DNA from: Trissonchulus latispiculum
Taxonomy: Eukaryota; Nematoda; Enoplea; Enoplida; Ironidae
Length of the DNA stretch: 64,000 bases
Assembly (NCBI GenBank): GCA_030248195.1
Contig: JASAND010030756.1
Span: forward strand, 1 to 64,000
Direction: 5' to 3'
Shown: in pieces, positions 1 to 11,725 of the stretch
How positions within the stretch are numbered: position 1 is the stretch's first letter
Layout of the letters: every line of letters begins with the position of its first letter
Notes under the pieces: generated by a model
Databases searched by the model: none
The model's input: the letters and a program-made list of their open reading frames with translations, nothing else
What the model was told of the DNA's origin: nothing
Position numbers and translations under genes: made by a program

Positions 1-450
1 GGAAAAACCGTTTTTTCCGGTTTTTTACGAACCGGATACGACCATAGATCACGCAATTTTGGTCCAAACCGGACAAAATTTTGGATACAGACTTATTTCA
101 ACACGAGGAATCCAAAAATCCAATCAGCGAAACTGTACGATCTACCCATCTTGCTGTACAGTTTTTGTGACCTGTGCATCCGGTTACCGGACATGGACCG
201 GATGTGACCCGATTTTCGGAACTGTTTTGAGCCAAGGACCAATATACTAGAGTATGAATTAATTGGCATTTTTCTTCCGAATCTGAAGCGTTTTTATCGA
301 TTTAGTATCCGGTAACCGGATATAGACCGGATATGATGGGTTTATCGGAATCTCCTCCTCCTGAGGATTCTAAAAATATATACTTTATATAGGCTACCTT
401 CAAAGGATAACTCAGGACTGGTGCTGACTGTTCGGTTCCAAGATTTTTTG

Positions 451-600
451 GTCAGACTTTAGAAAAGTGCAAATGGCCTTAAAAGAAAGTTCTAAGTACG
501 CCAAGTACGATGGTATATAGAGTTCTCAGCTAGCCCTTATAACAAAAAAGTAAAAGCCAAAATCCGAAAAAGTGGGGTTTCCCCCCATGGCTATATACGC
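451..600. repeat. Dispersed repeat, copy 1
   Basis: About 140 bases are closely similar, in the same orientation, to 27686-27841. Shared blocks include the stretches around the words CGCCAAGTACGATGG and CTAGCCCTTATAAC and the end CCCATGGCTATATACG. The other copy lies inside the 3-kb element at 25036-28053, so this is probably part of a related mobile element. Confidence 0.7.
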
Positions 601-2250
601 GCATTTTCCCTGGGTGATCCTACCCATCGAACCCCCGTGGCCCCGTATTTCTGGCATTTTTAGGGTTTTGAAAGGGGGGGGAGTGGTGCGAGCCAAAGGT
701 AAAAATATACCGAAATTTTTAGCGAAAAGTTAGCATTTTTAAGATAAAAACGCAAAAAATCGCTGTTTTTAAGCTTAAAATGAGCTTATGAGTCCATAAC
801 TTAGCTAAAAATTGAGGAAATTTTTGAAAATTTGACCTCAAAAACCTAATTTTTTGACACTTTTGGGCGACCCCCAAAAAGTGGGTGGGGGCTCCGAAAA
901 GTGGAGGGGGGAACCGAAAATTGGGGGCCCAGAAAAAAAATGCCAGTATCTGTGTAGCACTGTATCCGTCACTGTGTAGTGTTAGTAGTTGTTTTAGTGT
1001 TTGTTTCATCTATATTTTCATGTTAGGACATTTGGTGAGTAAATTTGGTTTCACTTGTTTGTAATTTTGTTTGTAATGTAATGAATTTGTAATATTTTTT
1101 ACTCTATGTGTAAAGGTAAAAGTTAGTAGTTAGTAGTTCAGGGTGGCCGGGCGAAGTTTGTCAAATCTCAGCACTTGTGGACTGGTCACCAAAACTTTAA
1201 ACAGTTTCAAAGCCCCAAAAAGTTTGCGATGAAGCAGCGAGGGTTACTATAATTAGGCCAGTTTTGCACGCTTTTCGAGATGTTAGTTTTGCCGTTTGAC
1301 TATATAATGGAAGAAATGGCTAACAAAAATGCTCCGCAGAAAATATGAAGGGCTTTAATGTGAGTGAATGTTGGGATAATTTTTTAAATGACGCGACTTT
1401 ATTCTTTAGAATTGTGAAAAATCAACATTTATGTAAGAAATTCCGGAAATTTTTAGCAAATTTTTCGTTACTACTTTAGCTTAATGAACGTAAAACGTAA
1501 AAATTCGCAAAACTTCCCCCAAAAAATATGGCCCGAAAATCGGTTTTTTCGGCGCGCTCCGGCAGCCGGTTCACCCCCCCCCCCCCAGCTTCCGTTCAGG
1601 AAGCTTGGGGGACATTAGTGCACATGTTCAAGTTACCGACAATTCCCAAATTTTATCACTTGTGCTGCAGCATCATGGAACTGTTTTTTGAAAATTCTTG
1701 CCGCCACCCCACCCCCCACCCTAAGCGATTGGCGAAAGCAAAAAATTATTTCGGTTCGACTCCCACCCTTTCAAAACTCTGGGTGCGCCCCTGGAAGGTC
1801 AGGTACAGGCGCGTAGCCAGGGGGGAATGGGGGGAATTCTCCCCCCGAAATGGTGTTGCCCCCCCAGGAATTTTTCCCGCGCTATGTGTAAAACGCCCAT
1901 TTTTCAAAAAATCTTTGCGCCCACGGCGCGAAGTTAGTGTATTATACCATTATAATACGTGTTTCGCACTTAAAAATGAGTACAATTTACCCTATTTGGT
2001 TTACTTTGGCGTGTTTGACACGCCAAATCGAGAAACAGATGCTCTGTTTGGTGTTGTGTGGCCGGTTTGCGCATCATTGCTTGCATGAAATCGTGCTGAG
2101 TCGTATTGCTTTTTTGCTTCAAAGAATATATACTCTGAACTCTAAAGACGTCACAGATTAGAAATAGTTCGCAGCTTCTGGGGATTCCGGCCCCCAAACC
2201 GAACCCCCCGACAACTTTTTTCACCTACCCCTGGAAGTTTTTCTTGCTTA

Positions 2251-2459
2251 CTTGTGGTTATAATGCTTTCTTGTGGTTATAATGCTATTGTGTATACAGG
2301 CGAGTAGCCATTTGTCATCCCAAATTATGGATACCACTAGAATTTTTTCTGCAATGCTAAACTCGCATTCTTGAAAATATTTTCCTGCCGTCCATTCGAA
2401 AGTTGTACTGCTTATATACTTATTTTCCTGCCGTCCACTCGAAAGTTGTACTGCTTACT
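2251..2459. repeat. Two short tandem duplications
   Basis: Bases 2251-2290 hold two copies of CTTGTGGTTATAATGCT. Bases 2380-2459 hold two copies of a 43-bp unit containing CCTGCCGTCCA and GAAAGTTGTACTGCTTA, differing at single positions. No function is suggested. Confidence 0.75.
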
Positions 2460-2740
2460 ATCATTGTGTATTCAATTGGTACGTTAAAATAAAATGAATG
2501 CCAGAAGTGCCTTTTTATGGTTTTACCAGTTTGTGCACTAAAACATGAGCCTAAAAACTGAGTTAAATTTTTATTTCAAAAATGCTTTGCAAACAATTGT
2601 CCAGGAATATCAAAATAAAATGATTAATTAACTTCAATCCTCCACTAGTTTTGACGTTTCTCTCGAATTTTTCTGGCAACGCTTGTGTGCGTAATTTTGT
2701 TCGTATAAACATTTTTCTTCTGCGCTGCCAATGTCGTACA

Positions 2741-3869
2741 TATGAGTCGATTTCTGATACATTCAACCACACTGCCTGCACTTCCGGACAACCTTCAAAA
2801 ATGGGTTTGGCTCAAACTTTCAGAACTTGTAGCAACCCAGCATAAAAAGAAAACCTGCAAATATCAGAGTCCAACTCCGTAGTCAACGAGTTACAGCAAA
2901 ATTAGTGTTTTTCGACTCTGCCCCCAACGACGCCGTGTGACTTCGCTTATCAAAATTGGGTTCATCCCGATAGAGTAGACTCACACAGCTCAAATTTTAA
3001 CCAGAAAGGGACCACAGATGGGTCAGCTATCCATGCGAATTTGAGCTTTCTAGCATTCATATTCGGCAGTTTACAGCGATCACACCTTCGCTTGAACCTC
3101 TGAACTCAGTTGGCGCATTTCCACATTTTTGGACCTAGCAACCTTATTATTCCTTAGATAGTACCACGCAATTTTTGTAAGTATTATTTATCTATGTGGT
3201 ACCAATGTCCGTGCCAAAAATGAGCAAAATCCCAGGCCCATTGTTGAGGTATGGCCGTTTAAAGTTCGAAAAATCATCGATTTTGAGCCAAAACAGCGAT
3301 TATATTATGGCAAGTTTGGCCCTCCATAGCCGACTAATGAAAAAAGATATTGGCGTAATATCGGCGGCCATATCTCAACAATGGGTCTGGGATTTTGCTC
3401 ATTTTTGGCACGGATATTGGTACCACATAGATAAATAATACTTACAAAAATTGCGTGGTACTATCTAAGGAATAATAAGGTTGCTAAGTCCAAAAATGTG
3501 GAAATGCGCCTACTGAGTTCGGAGGCTCAATCGAAGGTGTGATCTCTGTAAACTGCTCAATATGAATGCTAGAAAACTTAAATTTACAAGGATAGGTACC
3601 CCATCTGTGATCTGTATATAATCCCTTCCTGGTTAAAATCCTAGCCGAACCCAATTTTGATAAGTGAAGTCATGCGGCGTCGTAGGGGGCAGAGTCCAAA
3701 ATCACTGATTTTGCTATAACTCGATGACTGTATATACGGAGTTGAGCTCTAATATTTGCAGGTTTTCCTTTTACGTTGGGTTGCTTGCTACAAGACCTGC
3801 TAGTGTGAGCCAAATCGGTTTTTGAAGGTTGTCTATATAATGGTTGACCCTACCAGAAATCGACTCATA
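2741..3869. repeat. Large inverted repeat, about 0.5-kb arms
   Basis: The left arm (about 2741-3257) is the reverse complement of the right arm (about 3365-3869), with a spacer of about 107 bases. Matching landmarks are ATATGAGTCGATTTCT / AGAAATCGACTCATAT at the outer ends and the segment around TGAGCAAAATCCCAG near the centre. Similarity is high next to the spacer and decays outwards with small indels. It lies just upstream of the acceptor of the exon at 3902, so it is probably intronic. It could be a foldback transposon or an inverted duplication; I saw no clear target-site duplication. Confidence 0.8.
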
Positions 3870-3901
3870 TAATACATTACATACAACATTTTTGACTGCA
3901 G

Positions 3902-3976
3902 ATACCACGAATTCCACCTCCTGGTGATCTCTGGCAAGCTGTGCAAGAATGGTTGGATGCTAACAAAAAAGATTAG
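3902..3976 (+). CDS. Probable terminal exon of an unidentified upstream gene
   Basis: A pyrimidine-rich acceptor ending TTTTTGACTGCAG is followed by an open frame of 24 codons and a TAG stop. The peptide starts IPRIPPPGDLW and ends WLDANKKD. It looks like a charged, helical C-terminus, but I do not recognise the protein. No upstream exon could be identified in 1-3900, so the rest of the gene is probably beyond the large inverted repeat or outside the window. The stop lies 72 bases before the XRCC1 start codon, on the same strand. It could also be a chance frame; the support is the acceptor, the open phase and the protein-like composition. Confidence 0.4.
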   Translation: MPRIPPPGDLWQAVQEWLDANKKD

Positions 3977-4048
3977 GACTAGAGCTTAAGCTGTACATAT
4001 ACGTACTTAGGGTTTGACTTTGAACTCCTTTTCGGTGGAAGATTTGGC

Positions 4049-7000
4049 ATGCCTGAGATAAAGATTGTCCATGTGGTTACTTGCAGCAGCGAACATCGGA
4101 AGTTCCCGGCATCCAACTTATTGGATTATGAATCTCAGAAAAAATGGAAATGTGCGCAACCTGGTAAACTTCTACTCTGTTATGACTGGAAATGCTAGGC
4201 AATGGATTGATATGATAACCACAGTAGATTTCCATCAGTCATGGTGTGTCCCATGACAATTTTCTCTGCACCTCGTCACATCACTTTTACACATGTTAAT
4301 GATTTCTGATCACTTTCAAGACGTATGTGTATAGGCAAAAACTGGAAGGTAAGGTTTAGTCGAAATTTCTTGTGCCTCAATTAGTTTCATCTATACGATT
4401 TAATATTAACATTGTTTATTCGTATTAACACCAATTTTATACCTGTTATAGGAGAGAAGCAATTAGTCCTAGTGTTACAGTTTGAGAAGGCTTCCCCAAT
4501 ACATTCGGTTCATATTGGCAATGAAGGCTCTGCTTTTGTTGAGCTTTTGGTTGGAAAATCTGCAGACACTGAGGAAAACTACGAGGTATATATATATTCA
4601 GTTGTCTATAACACGAAGTAAGATCGAGGAAAAGCGCTCACCGGGTCGAGACATCGTAGTGTACTAAAAATTTTTTTATGGAAAACATTGAGACTGATTC
4701 GGCCCATCTGCTTCCTATGCTGAAGCGTCAAAAATTCGTCCACTGACCGCCACCGAAGAAGAAGAAGAGAATCACCAGGAAGACACACTGTCGCATGCCC
4801 TACTATACTGCCCACAATCAAACCGCCCACGCCTATCCCACTTGGATCCTAACCCTAGCCTTGAGGTCCTCTGGGAAAAGCCTCGGGAGGTCCTTGCCTT
4901 TCTCAGGGAATGCGGCCGCCTCCGTTCTGGAGGTGTCCGGGCCCCGATTGAATCTGTATACAGGTGGCTGGAAGCATCAACACCAACAGCATGAAGAAGA
5001 GAAGCATCAAAAACTTGACGTTGTCGTATTTGCTGGGCTCTTTAATTATTATGCCATAGCCATGAAGAGAAATATGTTTCCACCTGAATCCCCGCTGCCG
5101 GAGCAAGGAACTAAGCACATTTCGGTTCGCCGTTAGCTCTAGCTATCCATCGTTAGTTGGTCGGTAAATGGGTACCCCCATACGGTGGGAGGATAACAGG
5201 AGTCTCTATGCAGAAGTGCCGGACCCCTTCCACAGATGCAGCGATCATTTGAGGTGACACTCCTGGCTCCACGGCTGAGAATCTGGGGATGACCACCGGC
5301 ACCCAATGTTTTGTAGCAGAACGGAAATATCTTTACCTTACCACGTGTCCAGGGGCCGATGTCAATGTCTAAACCTCACGGGGCAAATTTCCTGTTTTAA
5401 CGACAGCTAAATTAACCCGAACTTGCTACTACCTAGGCATACATTTATTATGCAAGTCAGGATTGAATTGGCGGGCTCGGCAGCAGAATTTGAGGGCATG
5501 GGATTGACGTATGTATAGATATTCGAGATGGTGGTTGTTGTTGTTGTTGTTGCCGGGCTACTCAGCCAAGAGGCTGTATGAGGGCGCTAACCTTTGTCTC
5601 TCCCCATCAGTTGCAGCTAGTATGATTCTCGCTTTGTCGCCTGAATAGTGTCCCACAATGGGAAGCTGGAGCAGACACCTTCTTGGCTTTCGGCTCCAGT
5701 AGTAAGACATCTATATATTAACTGCTCATATGCGAATTAGAGGAGCACAGCATCTTTCGACACTCCAAGCCCCAAGCGCAGATGGAATGGGATCAGAGAC
5801 AAACCCGGAAAGTTGTGTGATCCATTTTGAGTACATGACTTGTTTGTAGCCAGCGTTTGACCCGAGATGTCGGTTGTCACTAGCTTAGCCAGAATTTTAA
5901 GGGAAATGCAACAATGGCAGTTTACACATTGCGGGAGATTGGAGAACAATTATTGGGTGTCTACCATTCCGGGCCACTTCCGGTTGTCACGCTCACGCAG
6001 AGGCGGAACTGTTTCGCATTATTTGCCAGACGGGTGTTAAGACTTAAGATGTCCATGTGCATCGAATTATATGTGTGCTCTGCTGTTAAAGTATATATAT
6101 AAATGAAGGGTCAGGCGAATCGAAGTTAATGAAAAGTTAAGCATAGTTAAGGAAATGTTAATTTCTCCATCTTGCATTGTCTGTGTGAACAGCAACTACC
6201 CTATTTCATTAAAGATTGACATGGGATATGATTAAATAGATTAAAAATCAGCTGGGTTTAAACTCCAAAGCGCCTTTGCTACATTACGCCTCCTGCAGAA
6301 ACCACGCCTACTGGGTCTTCGGTTGTTCGGTACCCAAACGTTACAGTGAAAGCTGCAAGCTTTTTAATACTTTCTGTATTACCTTTATATTCCTTAAACT
6401 ATAGGCTATAATTCTTAAACTTGCAGAGTATTAATCCATTTTCATTCGTTCTTCAGACATTTTGCGTCAACAGATTAGAACAATTTACATGACGTATTTC
6501 TGCAAGCAAACATGCCATTTGCTTTAGGTTTTATTGACAGCCTCTGCATTTATGTCGCCCAGTGAAAGTCGTCAGGGAACCAATCAGAATCGAGTGCGAT
6601 TGTTCAGCTCTGATCAATTGGATAGAAAAGTTGCTTCTAAAAATTGGGATCGACTAAAGATTATCTGCAGCCAACCGTTCAACACTAATGTTTCCTATGG
6701 ACTGTCTTTTGTACGATTGCAGAGCCCGCCTGAGGCTGCATCAAAGGTAACGTTTGCTACAATTCGGCTTTTCAACGATGTCGCCATGCCCCCCCTTTGG
6801 TTTTAAAAGATTCAACATTAATTTGTAGCGTCAGCTATATTAGATGGGTGTAGCTGATTGAGCCTTCTATAATGTGGAGTAATCAGGAAATGTTGTCATT
6901 GTATGCCCATGCAAACCTACAAACTTAAATTAAGTTTCTGAACGTGTAACTTCTATTTGCACTTGGATGTTAGTTAATAGTTACACTTATTTTTATGTTT

Positions 7001-9853
7001 TCACGCCACAAAAATTCATGTTTGAGTACGTATATACTGGTTGTTTACTAGGTCATATTTGGAATTATTCTTTGATATTTTATTTTGTAGGCAACGGGTT
7101 TGGGAAAATTTCTAGTAAAGACGTCGCCTGCTGTAGAGGAAGAGGAAGAAGAAAGCTTTAAGCCTGGAGCATTATTTAGTCGACAGAAATCAACGGTTGC
7201 TCCTGCTGACACTAAACCAGCCTCTGTTAAAACTGAAGGCCTTCCCAGTCCTGCAGCCATTCAAAGTGCCGGCGAAAAGTTGCTCAGTCGAACGGAGCGT
7301 AAATTGGTTCCCCGTTCGCCTGTCCAGCGTTCGCCCAGTAGGGATATAAATGAAATCAAGCAATCGAGTAGGTAGATTTTTGTTGAATTTTTTAACTTAA
7401 ATTTTATGTACGTTATGGTTCTCGTTTATATAGCTCGATCGACCGAAAAACAAATTTACGGAAATAAGCTAAACAGCTGAATGTAGCTATGCACAGTGTT
7501 AATTCACAGGTAATTCTGGATCTTTAGTGGTGAGTGCCTTAGTCTCAGTTGTTAGATTGTAGAGTATCAGAAATTTGCTTTTTCGAACTAGACCCTTTCG
7601 GATCTTCAATGAATCTAGTGCTCTCTGGAGTAAACAGATAGAAAAGTACTAAAATGTTTTCACTAATTGTACTATCTTATGTTATTCATGTTTTGCCAAA
7701 ATCTGTCTAACCCATTTGATTTACTCCAGGTCAGAAAACTCCCAAAACTGAAAACGCTTCCTCCAGAAAACGTTTCGCAGAAGAATCATCTCCTTCAAGC
7801 ACGTCACCAGCCCAAGCTAAGACACCGAAATTGGAAAGAGCTGAGCATCGCCCGCCTCCACAGAGAACTGCAAATGAATCGAAAGGATCCTCGCGACAGT
7901 CCTCCGCCAAAACGGTAGCCTTCAACCAGCTGTTTGCTGATGTTGTCTTCGCTTTGAGCGGTTTTCAAAATCCACTGCGAGCAGAGATACGTCAGAAGGC
8001 TCTGGAGATGGGAGCCACCTATAAACCGGACTGGGTTGCAGGTGTCTGTACTCATTTGGTCTGTGCGTTCTCCAACACTCCAAAGTATAATCAGGTCCGG
8101 GGAAAAGGGAAGATTGTGAAAAAGGATTGGATTATGGATTCTCACAAACAAAAGAAGCGGCTACGCTGGAAAAGGTATATATTTTTTTAGAAAACAGTGG
8201 ATTGCGTACTGATCATGTATACGTCCGTATTGACATTAAGAATAGCTAAGGCTGTGTAATTTAATAAATTCTTAGATCTGAGAGTTGATGATGCGACTGA
8301 GTTTTATTCAGGGGATTCATGTCACTAGGAGTATTGGCGGGTTATATTAGCTAAACATTACTTTTTGGAAATGATTTATTAAAACGTGATCTAAGCGGCA
8401 TTATAATATTTTTTAATCTAAAAGTGGAAATAGTGAATCTTTTTGAACACTCATTTATATCGACTGTTCTGTTCTTAGGTATACGTTTGAGAAGCCTAAA
8501 GCAGATGAATCCTCAGATGAAGAACTAATTGCTGCTGCTGTCACTTCAAATGACAACGCCACCTCAACTGCTGCCAAGAAAGTGAATACCGCCATGGCAG
8601 CGCCTGTTGAGTCTCAAGCGGTAAGTGCCGTTTGTTTTGTTATAGCAGACTCCAACGTCCGTCTAGCATCAGGTCAGTCAAGTCAGGTTCTATGAAACAG
8701 GGGCGTATCCCGGGAGGTAGGTTCAAGGGAGTCCGAACCCCCTAATTTCGGAAACTTTTATCTAAATTATTAGCAATTTTGTGGCCAAATTTCTTCATTT
8801 TCGGACCTCCGTTTTCGGGATGGGCCCACTCCTATTCAAAATCCTGGATACGCCCCTGCTCTAAAACAATGATTTTTGTGTTAGTGGACATCGCTTTGAA
8901 GGTTAACAACGTCCGGGTCTTTAATGTTCATTGTTCACTGTTATGTTCCATTATGTCCGCGATTTAGATTATTAGTTGATCTTAGTGTTGTAACAACCTT
9001 TTGAATTTATTCCCACTGTAAAAGGAATAAAGGGTAGAAAGGAGATCTACAGAGCTTCTCCACGTTTAGACCTTCCCCTTATGTGCCCTATTGCTATATT
9101 TCCCCGAAGTCCTATTTTTGGACCGATTCTGCCATTTCCGGCTACAGAACTGAAAACTTTTCGACTTGTTTTGGGATTTTGCTGCCAATGGCTTTTTCTT
9201 TCATTGCTGAGAGACTACACGGAGAGATGCATTGAGTCTGAGAGAGTGTGAAGTAAAGGATGGCTTCGTTTTTTGAGAATGAGTTTGATTCTCGATTTGA
9301 TAAATGAATCGTTTTTCAGAAACCGCCACCAACTACCAAGCCGAGCAAAGCCTCTTCTAAAAATGGGACTACCAGAGATGTCTATGATGTAACCACTGAT
9401 GAAGAATCTCCTTCCTCTGGCGATTCGCCGATGCTTGTTGGCAACCAGCCGGATCATCAGTCAGACGAAGAAGAAGGAAATACGGATGATGAGATTGAAC
9501 GGATTCAGGCTGCAGAGGCGGATCGTCGAATCAGTGAGCTTCCTGTTGGGGAAGATGGTCTCCCAATTTTACCAGACTTTTTTGACAAGATGGTTTTCCT
9601 TCTGTTTGGCTCCTTTTCACCGGAAATGCGTCACCAGCTGCGGCGTCATATCATTACCTATGGCGGTAGCCTAGAAGAGTACATGGGTGACAAGGTTACC
9701 CATGTTGTCACATCGCAGTCCTGGTCTGCTGATTTTGACTCTGCTTTGAGTGATAATCCTAGGCTAATTTTTGTGCGTCCTGACTGGATACTGCGAACCG
9801 GGAAACTGGTTCAGGCTGTTCCAGTAGAGGAATTTTTGATAGTAAAACCTTGA
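4049..9853 (+). CDS. XRCC1: XRCC1, DNA single-strand-break repair scaffold
   Basis: Seven coding exons: 4049-4163, 4452-4585, 6528-6746, 7091-7367, 7730-8174, 8479-8620 and 9320-9853. All junctions are GT-AG with matching phases, giving 621 aa (human: 633). The start MPEIKIVHVV is the diagnostic XRCC1 N-terminus. The N-terminal domain (about 1-150) binds DNA polymerase beta in known orthologues. A basic linker follows (KTPK..RKRF, near 250-265). BRCT1 is about 315-400 (ALSGFQNP, THLVCAF, DWIMD) and binds PARP1 and poly(ADP-ribose) in the family. The acidic linker has a CK2-like cluster (YDVTTDEES) matching the PNKP/aprataxin docking region. C-terminal BRCT2 (LPDFF to FVRPDWI) is the DNA ligase III partner domain. 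At exon 4 the donor at 7368 was chosen because the alternative at 7372 breaks the frame. The introns hold a LINE fragment and a MITE. Nuclear. Confidence 0.96.
4755..4994 (+). pseudogene. C-terminal fragment of a non-LTR retrotransposon
   Basis: Within XRCC1 intron 2 an open frame of 79 codons ends at TGA. It reads EEEENHQEDTLSHALLYCP, then SLEVLWEKPREVLAFLRE. This matches the usual end of I/Jockey-type LINE polyproteins, where a Cys/His segment with an acidic run and HxLLxCP precedes the terminus. The LINE at 15419 ends the same way ([14 protein letters not shown]). Everything upstream (reverse transcriptase, endonuclease) is missing, so this is a 5'-truncated dead copy. Its 3' untranslated part may continue to the repeat at 5140-5320. 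Confidence 0.65.
5140..5320. repeat. Dispersed repeat, possible LINE 3' UTR, copy 1
   Basis: This segment is similar in the same orientation to 11005-11190. Both contain TGGTCGGTAAATG, then GTACC, a CGGTGGGA block, GTAACA/ATAACA, a CCxGATGAA/CAGATG stretch and TGACATTCCTGGC/TGACACTCCTGGC. It lies downstream of the LINE C-terminal fragment at 4755-4994, so I infer that it is that element's 3' UTR. Confidence 0.55.
5529..5551. repeat. (GTT)n microsatellite
   Basis: GTTGTTGTTGTTGTTG-type run followed by GCCGGGCTACTCAGCC. It may be the tail of an oppositely oriented retroposon. Confidence 0.8.
8698..8858. mobile_element. 161-bp MITE, hAT-like ends (CAGGGGCGTATCC)
   Basis: Left end CAGGGGCGTATCC, right end GGATACGCCCCTG: a perfect 13-bp terminal inverted repeat. 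The flanking 8-mers CTATGAAA and CTCTAAAA match at 6 of 8 positions, as expected of an old hAT-type duplication. It lies in XRCC1 intron 6. It is related to the element at 19932-20098, sharing the AATCCTGGATACGCCC end. No coding capacity. Confidence 0.75.

Positions 9854-11725
<1,872 letters not shown>

Larger units (their letters stand above)
1..2740. other. Non-coding, repeat-bearing left end
   Basis: I see no convincing gene here. The first 350 bases repeat a degenerate ACCGGATAYGACC-like motif around positions 30-50, 180-210 and 310-335. Runs of G and C occur near 670-680, 890-910, 1575-1590 and 1840-1865. The apparent open frames are low-complexity and carry no domain I recognise. The segment 1806-1835 starts with a CAGGCGCGTAGCCAGG-type sequence that resembles a transposon end, but I found no matching opposite end. 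Confidence 0.5.

Noticed and set aside
1528..2088. 186-codon plus-strand frame
   Set aside because: Contains proline runs from C-tracts and overlaps another frame; no splice or domain support.
7372..7373. Alternative XRCC1 exon-4 donor (G|GTAGAT)
   Set aside because: It breaks the reading frame into exon 5, whereas the GT at 7368 keeps the conserved frame.
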